DNA of 8,354 bases from an uncultured Lachnospiraceae bacterium (GTDB lineage Bacteria; Bacillota; Clostridia; Lachnospirales; Lachnospiraceae). The stretch lies in assembly GCA_910585395.1 (NCBI GenBank), contig CAJUCK010000085.1, forward strand, positions 1-8,354, read 5' to 3'. Position 1 is the first letter of the stretch, and every line of letters begins with the position of its first letter. The notes below the pieces were generated by a model that worked only from the letters and a program-made list of their open reading frames with translations, did no database searches and was not told the origin of the DNA. Shown here piece after piece: positions 1-6,544 of the stretch. The position numbers were made by a program, and so were the translations under genes.

Positions 1-379
1 CTGCTATTTCTGCCTGATACTTAACATTCTCCACAATTTTCTGGAAATCATCCACCAATTCACCAAATTCATCATTGCGGATTTTCTTCAGCACTACGTC
101 TGTACGACCCTGTGCAATCTGATATGCCGCTTCGCGCAGCATATCCATAGAGACACGTATATCTTTTAAAATTCCAAATGCCATAATCGCAGTAATCACA
201 ATGGCAAAAAATGTTACGCCTGCCACTGCAATCTCTGCCAAATGCAGGGACTCAACAGAAAGCGCACCTTTTCTTGTAGAACTTAAAGTTCCCATGCCTG
301 CATATGCAACCACAAGAGTCATCAAAATCGTAACTCCAAAACAAATCAATAACCGTGTTCTTATTTTTGCATTCTTCAT
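1..379 (-). CDS. Methyl-accepting chemotaxis protein, N-terminal part (runs off the window)
   Basis: The first 126 residues of a membrane receptor are visible; the signalling domain lies beyond the window. I read TM1 at about residues 9-30, a loop of only about 17 residues (31-47), TM2 at about 48-71, then a HAMP domain at about 72-122 with the typical IAQG and NDEFGEL signatures. The usual HAMP proline is missing. It begins 21 bases after the cheW stop, with purine-rich AAGGAG and GAGGA stretches before the ATG at 379. As the last visible gene of a che operon, it is most likely the receptor whose cytoplasmic tip is bound by CheW and CheA and whose glutamates are methylated by CheR. The short loop means there is no extracellular ligand domain. 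Since the methylation helices are not visible, a HAMP-containing kinase or cyclase cannot be strictly excluded, but the context makes an MCP by far the best call. Confidence 0.85.
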   Translation of the reverse strand, partial: MKNAKIRTRLLICFGVTILMTLVVAYAGMGTLSSTRKGALSVESLHLAEIAVAGVTFFAIVITAIMAFGILKDIRVSMDMLREAAYQIAQGRTDVVLKKIRNDEFGELVDDFQKIVENVKYQAEIA

Positions 380-400
380 TTCCTCTTCTTCTCCTTCTCT

Positions 401-928
401 TTAAGCTTCTGCAGATACTTCTGTACTGGAGACAACTTCTCCAAATGCTGCAATATCTTCATCCTGAATCAGTCTCTCCGGATCCAGAAGTAATTTCACT
501 TCATCATCCACTTTCGCCAGGCCAAATACATACTTGCTGCTTCCAGACCCAGACTGAGATAATGACGGCGGGAGAATAATTTCTCTTTCATCAACTGTGA
601 TAACCCCTGCAATCTTATCCACAATCAATCCTACAATTGTTGATTTCACATTAATAACTATGATGCAAGTGCGGTCTGTATACTCAAAAGGTTCCTGTTT
701 GAATCTCACCCTGACATCAATCACCGGAATAATCTTTCCGCGGATATTGATGAGTCCCTTAATGTAATCTTCGATTTCCGGAACTGCTGTAATAGGCTGA
801 ATTCCCACAATTTCCTGCACAAACGTAATGGCAATGCCATAACATTCTTCTCCCATCTGGAAGGTCATAAACATTCCTTTCTGAGCGTCCTGTTCGTCTT
901 CAAATTCTTCCAACAATTCTTCCGACAT
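401..928 (-). CDS. cheW: CheW chemotaxis coupling protein
   Basis: A CheW adaptor of 175 residues, which joins receptor tips to the P5 domain of CheA on the inner face of the membrane. A short acidic N-terminal tail (about residues 1-17) precedes one CheW beta-barrel domain (about 18-157). The domain shows CYGIAI and VQEIVG near residues 29-42, the VPEIEDYIKGLINIRGKIIPVIDVR signature region at about 49-73, and a later LIVDKIAGV strand. Arg63 in NIRG corresponds to the conserved arginine at the receptor and CheA interface. An Ala/Ser/Glu-rich tail of about 15 residues follows the domain. The ATG lies 3 bases after the cheA stop, and its ribosome site (GGAGAGGAGAG) lies within the end of cheA, so the two are probably translationally coupled. 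This favours a fixed ratio of CheA to CheW. The length is normal for the family. Confidence 0.96.
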   Translation of the reverse strand: MSEELLEEFEDEQDAQKGMFMTFQMGEECYGIAITFVQEIVGIQPITAVPEIEDYIKGLINIRGKIIPVIDVRVRFKQEPFEYTDRTCIIVINVKSTIVGLIVDKIAGVITVDEREIILPPSLSQSGSGSSKYVFGLAKVDDEVKLLLDPERLIQDEDIAAFGEVVSSTEVSAEA

Positions 929-931
929 ATC

Positions 932-3064
932 CTACTTTCTCTCCTCTCCGGCAATCAGGCCAGCAATATCGAGAATCAGTGCAATGCTTCCATCTCCAAG
1001 CTGTGTACATCCGGATAATCCCTGGACTTTTCGGATATAGGATGGAATTGGTTTTACCACAATCTCCTGCTCCGCAATCAGCTCATCAATAAATACACAG
1101 ATAAATTTGCTCTCATGCTCTAATACCACCACGATGCCATCTTCAATATCTGTTTTGGACTCTTCCAGATGATAACGCTGGTTCAGGCGGATAAATGGAT
1201 AGCACTCATTTCGAAGCATAATATATTCTTCTCCATCCGGTTCCTTCACAAGCATATCTCTGCGGATTCTGACAAATTCCTTTACGGCATTTGTCTCAAT
1301 CACAAAAGTAGAGTTTCCAACCTGCATAACAATTCCATTGATGATAGCCAGTGTCAGAGGAATCTTTAAGGTCATTTCACTTCCAGCGCCTTCCATGCTG
1401 TCTATCTCCAGATTACCGCCCACTGACTGTATATTTTTTACAACTACATCCATACCTACGCCTCTGCCGGAATATTCCGTCACCTGCTCTTTGGTGGAGA
1501 AACCTGCATAGGTAATAAACTGATAAATTTCTTTCTCTGTAAACTCTGACATTGCACGATTGCCGATAAGACCGTTGTTCTTTGCCTTATCGTACAGCGC
1601 TTGTTTGTTGAGGCCTTTACCGTCATCACGTACAATAATATATACCTTTCCGCCTTCATTTTTAGCTTCCAGGGTGATTTTTCCTTTGGGATTCTTTCCT
1701 GCCGCAATACGGTCTTCTTTGGATTCAATTCCATGATCCACAGAATTACGAATCAAATGCATCAGCGGATCTGAAATATGCTCAATAATATTCTTATCCA
1801 CTTCTGTATTTTCACCAATAACTTCCAGCTCGATATCCTTGCCCAGCTTTCTGGAAACATCAAACACAATACGATTCATTTTCTGGAACGTATTGGTCAG
1901 CGACATCATACGCATGGACATAATCACATCCTGCAGCTCTGTAGTAATCTTAGAAAGCTGGCCTGCTGCTTTCTGGAAATTAGTAAGGTCCAGACCAGGC
2001 ACCTTGAGATCTGGGTTCTGCAGAACCACTGCCTCTGAGATAACCAGCTCTCCGATCATATCCATCAGAGCGTCCAGTTTTTCAACATTTACGCTGATAT
2101 AGGTCTGCTTCGGCTGCTGCTTGGGCTGATTTTTCGCCAGCTTTTTACTCTTACCGGATTCCTTATTCTTGATAACATAATCACCGGGTGTTGGTTCTTT
2201 CTTTTCTTTCTTGTCCTCAGCCGGTTTTTCCTTCTCATCCAGGTCAATGACAATATTTTCCTCATCCTGATGATGGAATCCCATTTCAAATTCCTGTTTT
2301 GTACAGTCATGAATCTCCACATGATCCATACCAGAAGTCTCACCGATTGTACTGATAATCTCTTCATCCGTGGCCTGACACTTGACCAGCATATGGAAGC
2401 CATCGGCCAAAATAACCTCACTGCTTGCCTCGTTTGTAATAATATCCTCTGGAATATACTGCATATCCTCCACAATTTCTTTTAAAGAATATACTGCTGT
2501 ATATGCACGGATATTGCACATCTGGGTGTCGCCGCGCCAGTAAATAGATATCTTGTAATATTTACTGCTCTCGCTGCCTGTAGGCGCAATATAGAACTGT
2601 TCCGGTTCTACATATGTATTCTCCGGCGGCAGCTCGTCACCTTTCTTCTCAATTCCAGTTTTTATTCTTGTAAGAAATTTATCAATTTCTTCTACTATCT
2701 TACTCTCATCGCCATCCGGCGTTTCACCTTCCCGGATTTTATCCAGCTCTGCATTGATAAAATCCGACACCTCCAGCACATGATCTACTAATTCTAAATG
2801 CGGAACATTTTCTGGATGAGATTCTCTCAAGTAATAAAATACGTCTTCCAGCTTATGGGATACCTTCGTGATATTTTCATACATCATAATACCCGAAGAA
2901 CCTTTGATGGTATGCATTGCGCGGAAAATTTCATTGATGGACGCCTCATCAAAACAATCTTCATCCTTCTTCTCCAGCACAACATTTTCTAATGTCTCCA
3001 AGAGCTGCTCGCTCTCATAAAGAAACATATCAAGCATACTATCTGTGTTAAAGTCTTCTCCCAT
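932..3064 (-). CDS. cheA: CheA chemotaxis histidine kinase
   Basis: The central kinase of a chemosensory array, 710 residues, with all five CheA domains. P1 is an HPt domain (about 5-115) whose phosphorylated residue is His51 in MHTIKGSSG. P2, the CheY/CheB docking domain, spans about 167-262. A Lys/Glu/Pro-rich linker covers about 275-320. P3, the dimerisation helices, runs from about 321 to 392 (DALMDMIGELVISEA). P4, the ATPase domain, has the N box at 436-447 (HLIRNSVDHGIE, Asn440), the G1 box DDGKGL at 480-485, the F box near 516-524 and the G2 box GRGVGMDVV at 533-541. P5 is a CheW-like domain (about 570-705). No key residue is missing, so it should be active. It starts 40 bases after cheY with a GGGGGCGGG-rich ribosome site. 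It transfers phosphate to the CheY-like protein and to CheB, encoded just upstream in the same unit. Confidence 0.98.
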   Translation of the reverse strand: MGEDFNTDSMLDMFLYESEQLLETLENVVLEKKDEDCFDEASINEIFRAMHTIKGSSGIMMYENITKVSHKLEDVFYYLRESHPENVPHLELVDHVLEVSDFINAELDKIREGETPDGDESKIVEEIDKFLTRIKTGIEKKGDELPPENTYVEPEQFYIAPTGSESSKYYKISIYWRGDTQMCNIRAYTAVYSLKEIVEDMQYIPEDIITNEASSEVILADGFHMLVKCQATDEEIISTIGETSGMDHVEIHDCTKQEFEMGFHHQDEENIVIDLDEKEKPAEDKKEKKEPTPGDYVIKNKESGKSKKLAKNQPKQQPKQTYISVNVEKLDALMDMIGELVISEAVVLQNPDLKVPGLDLTNFQKAAGQLSKITTELQDVIMSMRMMSLTNTFQKMNRIVFDVSRKLGKDIELEVIGENTEVDKNIIEHISDPLMHLIRNSVDHGIESKEDRIAAGKNPKGKITLEAKNEGGKVYIIVRDDGKGLNKQALYDKAKNNGLIGNRAMSEFTEKEIYQFITYAGFSTKEQVTEYSGRGVGMDVVVKNIQSVGGNLEIDSMEGAGSEMTLKIPLTLAIINGIVMQVGNSTFVIETNAVKEFVRIRRDMLVKEPDGEEYIMLRNECYPFIRLNQRYHLEESKTDIEDGIVVVLEHESKFICVFIDELIAEQEIVVKPIPSYIRKVQGLSGCTQLGDGSIALILDIAGLIAGEERK

Positions 3065-3104
3065 TTTCCCGCCCCCTTTCTTTCTGTGTATTGCAATTTT
3101 CTTA

Positions 3105-3500
3105 TCAGTCTATCAGTTCCAGCTTTTTCAGGATCAGTTCAAATTTTTTCAAATCAATTGGCTTACCGGAGTAGACCGTACATCCCATCTCAAAAGCCTT
3201 TTTTACATTGCGCTCTTCATTCAGTGCAGTAGTCATTATAATTTTAACTCCGTCATTTCCCTGAATCCCGCGCTCTTTCTCAATGTCACGAATAGCCTTT
3301 AAAGCCTGATAACCATCCAGCACCGGCATCATAACATCAAGACAAATCAAATCATACGGTTCTCCATCCTCCAATGCCATCAGAAACGCATCCACCGCTT
3401 CCTCTCCATCTACGGTAATATCACAATCTCCATATTTCCCCAGATAGTTTGACATGAATTTGCGGCTTGCAAAATCATCTTCCGCCAATAAAATTCTCAT
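3105..3500 (-). CDS. cheY: Stand-alone CheY-like response regulator receiver
   Basis: A single receiver domain of 131 residues with no output domain. It has the acidic pocket Asp8/Asp9, the phospho-acceptor Asp55 in CLDVMMP, the switch residue Thr90 or Thr91 in IIMTTA, Tyr110 (the position of the E. coli Tyr106 switch) and Lys113 in GKP. Its place between cheB and cheA says it is the diffusible output of CheA. It differs from flagellar Bacillus-type CheY: it begins ILLAEDDFASRKF rather than with the IVDDAAFMR-type start I recall for Bacillus CheY, and it has an enlarged loop (about 71-84, IEKERGIQGNDG) before beta-4. Such loops occur in stand-alone receivers of other signalling pathways. The target could therefore be the flagellar switch or another partner. 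The ATG at 3500 has an excellent site (AAAGGAGA) that starts just after the cheB stop codon, with a gap of 17 bases. Confidence 0.93.
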   Translation of the reverse strand: MRILLAEDDFASRKFMSNYLGKYGDCDITVDGEEAVDAFLMALEDGEPYDLICLDVMMPVLDGYQALKAIRDIEKERGIQGNDGVKIIMTTALNEERNVKKAFEMGCTVYSGKPIDLKKFELILKKLELID

Positions 3501-3517
3501 AGATTTCTGTCTCCTTT

Positions 3518-4540
3518 CTAGTTGGTCTTCAATACACTGTATATCTTATTTGCTATATTAGAAAGCTCCATCTGATGCTGGACCGCTCCAATATCATAGG
3601 CTACTTTAGGCATTCCATATACCACACAGCTTGCTTCATTCTGTCCGATGGTAATTGCGCCTGCTTCCCGCATTTCCAGAAGCCCCTTGGCCCCATCTCC
3701 GCCCATTCCTGTGAGGATTACGCCTACCGCATCCTTCTTCGCTGTCTTCGCCACCGAAGAAAATAATACATCCACCGAGGGACAATGTCCGCTGACCTTT
3801 TCTCCAGCCTTACATTCGACCTGGTAAACACCGTTTACCTTCACCAGCCGTAAATGTTTATCTCCCGGCGCTATCAGCACTCGTCCGGGATAAACTCTGT
3901 CACCTGTGGCAGCTTCTTTCACCGCCACCTGGCATTGGTTGTTCAAACGATTTGCATACATTTCCGTAAATCCCGGCGGCATATGCTGGACTACTACCAC
4001 TCCTGGAATATCCTTACGGAACTGGCTTACTACATCAAAAATCGCCTCTGTGCCTCCTGTAGAAGCGCCAATGGCAACCACCATATCTTTTTTAATTCCT
4101 GTCATACTGGCGACAGGATTCGCCTCCACACGCTTTAGCTTTCCAACCTTCACTGTGGAAGCAATTTTTATTTTAGTGCCAAGCTCTTTTCGAAGAAACT
4201 CATCCATCTTCGAGGGGTTCACCCCTGTAGGCTTGCACACAAAATCGACTGCTCCTGCCTCCATAGCATCAAAAACTCTGGCGTCCAATGCACTAATCAC
4301 CACCACTGGCAGCGGATATTGAGGCATCAGCTTTCTCAAAAACTGAATCCCGTCCATCTTAGGCATTTCCACATCCAGAGTCATCACATCCGGACGGTAC
4401 TCTATAATGGCATCTCGCGCTGCATAGGCATCACCTGCCTGCGCCACCACTTCAATCAGGGGATCTGCCCTCAGGCTCTGTACCAGCAGATTGCGGAACA
4501 TTGCGGAATCATCCACAACTAATACTTTAATCTTACGCAT
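3518..4540 (-). CDS. cheB: CheB protein-glutamate methylesterase/deamidase
   Basis: CheB hydrolyses receptor glutamate methyl esters, and can deamidate glutamines, to reset the array. Numbered from the preferred start (340 residues), the receiver domain (about 3-108) has Asp10/Asp11, phospho-acceptor Asp56 in TLDVEMP and Lys103. A linker follows, then the C-terminal esterase (about 150-335) with the catalytic triad Ser160 (GASTGGTEA), His186 (QHMPPGF) and Asp282 (GMGGDG). All catalytic residues are present. Two ATGs lie two codons apart, at 4546 and 4540. I choose 4540 because the AGGA site touches the first ATG but lies 6 bases from the second; the longer form would add Met-Gly. It follows cheR by about 20 bases. 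CheA phosphorylation of the receiver should relieve inhibition of the esterase, as in the well-studied enzymes. Confidence 0.97.
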   Translation of the reverse strand: MRKIKVLVVDDSAMFRNLLVQSLRADPLIEVVAQAGDAYAARDAIIEYRPDVMTLDVEMPKMDGIQFLRKLMPQYPLPVVVISALDARVFDAMEAGAVDFVCKPTGVNPSKMDEFLRKELGTKIKIASTVKVGKLKRVEANPVASMTGIKKDMVVAIGASTGGTEAIFDVVSQFRKDIPGVVVVQHMPPGFTEMYANRLNNQCQVAVKEAATGDRVYPGRVLIAPGDKHLRLVKVNGVYQVECKAGEKVSGHCPSVDVLFSSVAKTAKKDAVGVILTGMGGDGAKGLLEMREAGAITIGQNEASCVVYGMPKVAYDIGAVQHQMELSNIANKIYSVLKTN

Positions 4541-4546
4541 TCCCAT

Positions 4547-4552
4547 TCCTGC
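4547..4552 (-). promoter_or_regulatory. Ribosome binding site that decides the cheB start
   Basis: On the coding strand this reads GCAGGA. It abuts the ATG at 4546 with no spacing, but lies 6 bases from the ATG at 4540. The second ATG is therefore the likelier translation start. Confidence 0.55.
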
Positions 4553-4568
4553 TTTCTTTTCTAAATCT

Positions 4569-5372
4569 CTACTTCCGATATATCGACGGCATTATATACT
4601 TAAAATTTGTCCCCTTTCTGTCAACTGCTTCTGTAGTTCCCACAAACAGATAACCTCCCGGCTCCAAAAATTCATAAACCTTATGGAGAAGCTGCCGTTT
4701 TGTATCATCATCAAAATATATCATCACATTCCTCAAAAAGACTACATGAAACGGCCTTTTAAACGGAAATGGATTCATCAGATTAAACTGCCTGAAAATC
4801 ACTTCATTTCTTAGTTCCTGCGTTGCCTGGTATTCCTCTTCATTCACTTTTTCAAAATATTTTCTGCGCCATTTTTCCGGCAGCGGTTCAATCTGTTCCT
4901 GCAGATATTTCCCTTTGCTGGCACGCTGCAGAACCTGGGTCGAAATATCTGTAGCAAGTACTTTCGTATCCCATTTTGGCTGTTCCATTCCGAAAAAATC
5001 TTTCAAAACCATGGCTATGGTGTAGGGTTCTTCTCCTGTGGATGAAGCAGCAGACCATATCCTTAAATCTCTTCTGGACGCCTCCCTCATTTTCAGTTCA
5101 GGGAGCACCTCCTTCTGCAGAAATTCCAAGTGTTCAAATTCTCTCATAAAATATGTATGATTAGTAGTCAAAGCATTGATCAGATTTCTCGCTTCATTTC
5201 CACTGGGATTCTTCTCTACTTTCTCCATGTACTCATTATAACCGCTGTACCCATTTCTCAAAAGATAATTCTCTAATCTTCCATTTATTAACACCTGTTT
5301 TTCACTGAGATCAATCCCACTTGTTTTCTTCACATAGGCTACAACGCGGCGAAATTCACTCTCCGTAATCAT
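4569..5372 (-). CDS. cheR: CheR chemotaxis receptor methyltransferase
   Basis: CheR transfers methyl groups from S-adenosylmethionine to receptor glutamates. It is 267 residues long, a usual length. The N-terminal helical domain (about 1-75) ends in the TTNHTYFMRE signature at 69-78. The methyltransferase domain follows, with the SAM-binding segment WSAASSTGEEPYT at 106-118 (family form SAGCSTGEEPYS), ATDIS at 140-144, RNVMIYF at 214-220 and the closing EPGGYLFVGTTEA at 237-249. The GTTE ending replaces the more common GHSE. There is no C-terminal TPR extension of the kind seen in some fused CheR proteins. The ATG at 5372 has a TAGGAG site 7 bases upstream. It is the first gene of the che unit, about 45 bases downstream of the predicted start of transcription, and is followed by cheB. 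Confidence 0.97.
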   Translation of the reverse strand: MITESEFRRVVAYVKKTSGIDLSEKQVLINGRLENYLLRNGYSGYNEYMEKVEKNPSGNEARNLINALTTNHTYFMREFEHLEFLQKEVLPELKMREASRRDLRIWSAASSTGEEPYTIAMVLKDFFGMEQPKWDTKVLATDISTQVLQRASKGKYLQEQIEPLPEKWRRKYFEKVNEEEYQATQELRNEVIFRQFNLMNPFPFKRPFHVVFLRNVMIYFDDDTKRQLLHKVYEFLEPGGYLFVGTTEAVDRKGTNFKYIMPSIYRK

Positions 5373-5423
5373 TATGTTACTCCTATCAAAAAACCTTTAT
5401 TGATTACTTGCCACATCTTTAAT

Positions 5424-5452
5424 ATGATACTATATTTCTCATAACTTGTCAA
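5424..5452 (-). promoter_or_regulatory. Sigma-A promoter before cheR
   Basis: The -35 box TTGACA (5447..5452) and the -10 box TATCAT (5424..5429) are separated by exactly 17 bases, one mismatch from consensus in total. Transcription would start near 5416, giving a leader of about 45 bases to cheR. It lies in the only gap of appreciable size inside the gene series (94 bases). No terminator precedes it, so it adds to read-through from the kinase promoter. A SigD-type motility promoter (TAAA, then GCCGATAA) is not seen here. Confidence 0.8.
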
Positions 5453-5466
5453 TTATTGCGCTTGTT

Positions 5467-6543
5467 TCAACTATGGCGAAGCTGCCGTTTTATTTTCAGA
5501 AAAACCTTTACAATTTCAGGGTCAAAAAAGATACCGCTTTTCTCTTCTATAATCTTCAAACTCTCCTGTTCGTCACAGCCATCTTCTTCACCATTCCCGG
5601 TCAGTGTATCAAATAAATCGGCCACCATGGTTATTCTTGCAGATAAGGGAATATCTTTACCCGACACATCCTGCGGATAACCGCTTCCGTCCCAGCGGGC
5701 ATGATGGTAACGTGCAATCTCAACTGCCATTGGCAGAAAACTGTTATTAGGAGTATTCTGGTATACGCGCTCTAAGATCTGCGCTCCCTGCAGTGCATGA
5801 TTTTTGGTTTTTTTCAAATCCTCAATCTGAAAACTCAAAGGATCCATAAGAGGATCGTTTGGAACCTGGATTTTCCCAATATCATGAAGCCTGGACGCCA
5901 CCTCTATATTGTCAATAAAACTCTCTGATATTTCTTCGTCAAATTCTGGGCTGAACTGAAGACCCTGCGCAAGCATCCTGCAGTTATATGCCACATTCTC
6001 CATATGATTATCTGTCTCTGCATCCCGCTCTTCTGTCAATGCTGCAAGAGCATATAAAATATTTTTCTGTTCATCCTCAATTCTTCTTGCCTGGCTGCTG
6101 ATGACACTGTGAAGTCTCCGGTTGCTCATCTCCAGTTCCTGCTGCATCTCATAAATCTTAAGGTGGTTTGTGACACGCATGGTTACTTCCGTCACCTCAA
6201 AAGGCTTGCCGATATAATCGACAGCCCCAAGCTTAAAGCCACGCACTTTATCTTCACTTGAATCTGCCGCTGAAATAAAAATTACAGGAATATCTTTTGT
6301 TATGGGACTGCTCTTCAAACGTTCACAAAACTCATATCCATCCATTTCCGGCATAAAGACATCCAGAAGAATCAGCTGAGGACGGCTTTCTGCAATCAAC
6401 GCTGCCGCCTCTGCTGCGCTGGATGCACATCTTGGGGTATAACCTATTCCTTCAATAATATTTTCCAGAATCATCAAATTGGCGTCTACATCATCAACAA
6501 TCACAATCTGCGCTCCACTGCCGGATTCTCTTGCATTTTCCAT
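5467..6543 (-). CDS. Response regulator with HD-GYP output domain (atypical c-di-GMP phosphodiesterase)
   Basis: A cytosolic 358-residue regulator. The receiver (about 11-127) has Asp17/Asp18, phospho-acceptor Asp61 in LILLDVFMP, Ser91 and Lys113 in GKPF. A helical, probably coiled-coil linker follows (about 128-165), then an HD-GYP domain (about 166-350). HD-GYP enzymes split c-di-GMP using a two- or three-metal centre. The expected ligands are all present: Glu176 and His180, His220-Asp221 with Lys224 (LHDIGKI), His249, His280-His281 and Asp309; the GYP motif is at 288-290 in WDGSGYP. However, where the family reads DALTSxRPYK this protein reads DTLTGNGEED, so the Arg and Lys that contact ligand phosphates are Gly318 and Asp321. 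Activity may be altered or lost. The ATG follows the kinase stop by one base, with GGAGG 8 bases upstream inside the kinase gene, indicating coupled translation and a cognate pair. Confidence 0.93.
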   Translation of the reverse strand: MENARESGSGAQIVIVDDVDANLMILENIIEGIGYTPRCASSAAEAAALIAESRPQLILLDVFMPEMDGYEFCERLKSSPITKDIPVIFISAADSSEDKVRGFKLGAVDYIGKPFEVTEVTMRVTNHLKIYEMQQELEMSNRRLHSVISSQARRIEDEQKNILYALAALTEERDAETDNHMENVAYNCRMLAQGLQFSPEFDEEISESFIDNIEVASRLHDIGKIQVPNDPLMDPLSFQIEDLKKTKNHALQGAQILERVYQNTPNNSFLPMAVEIARYHHARWDGSGYPQDVSGKDIPLSARITMVADLFDTLTGNGEEDGCDEQESLKIIEEKSGIFFDPEIVKVFLKIKRQLRHS

Positions 6544-6544
6544 C

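Noticed and set aside
5373..5466. Possible terminator between the HD-GYP gene and cheR
   Set aside because: No stable hairpin with a T run is visible; the gap is mostly taken up by the promoter and the ribosome site.
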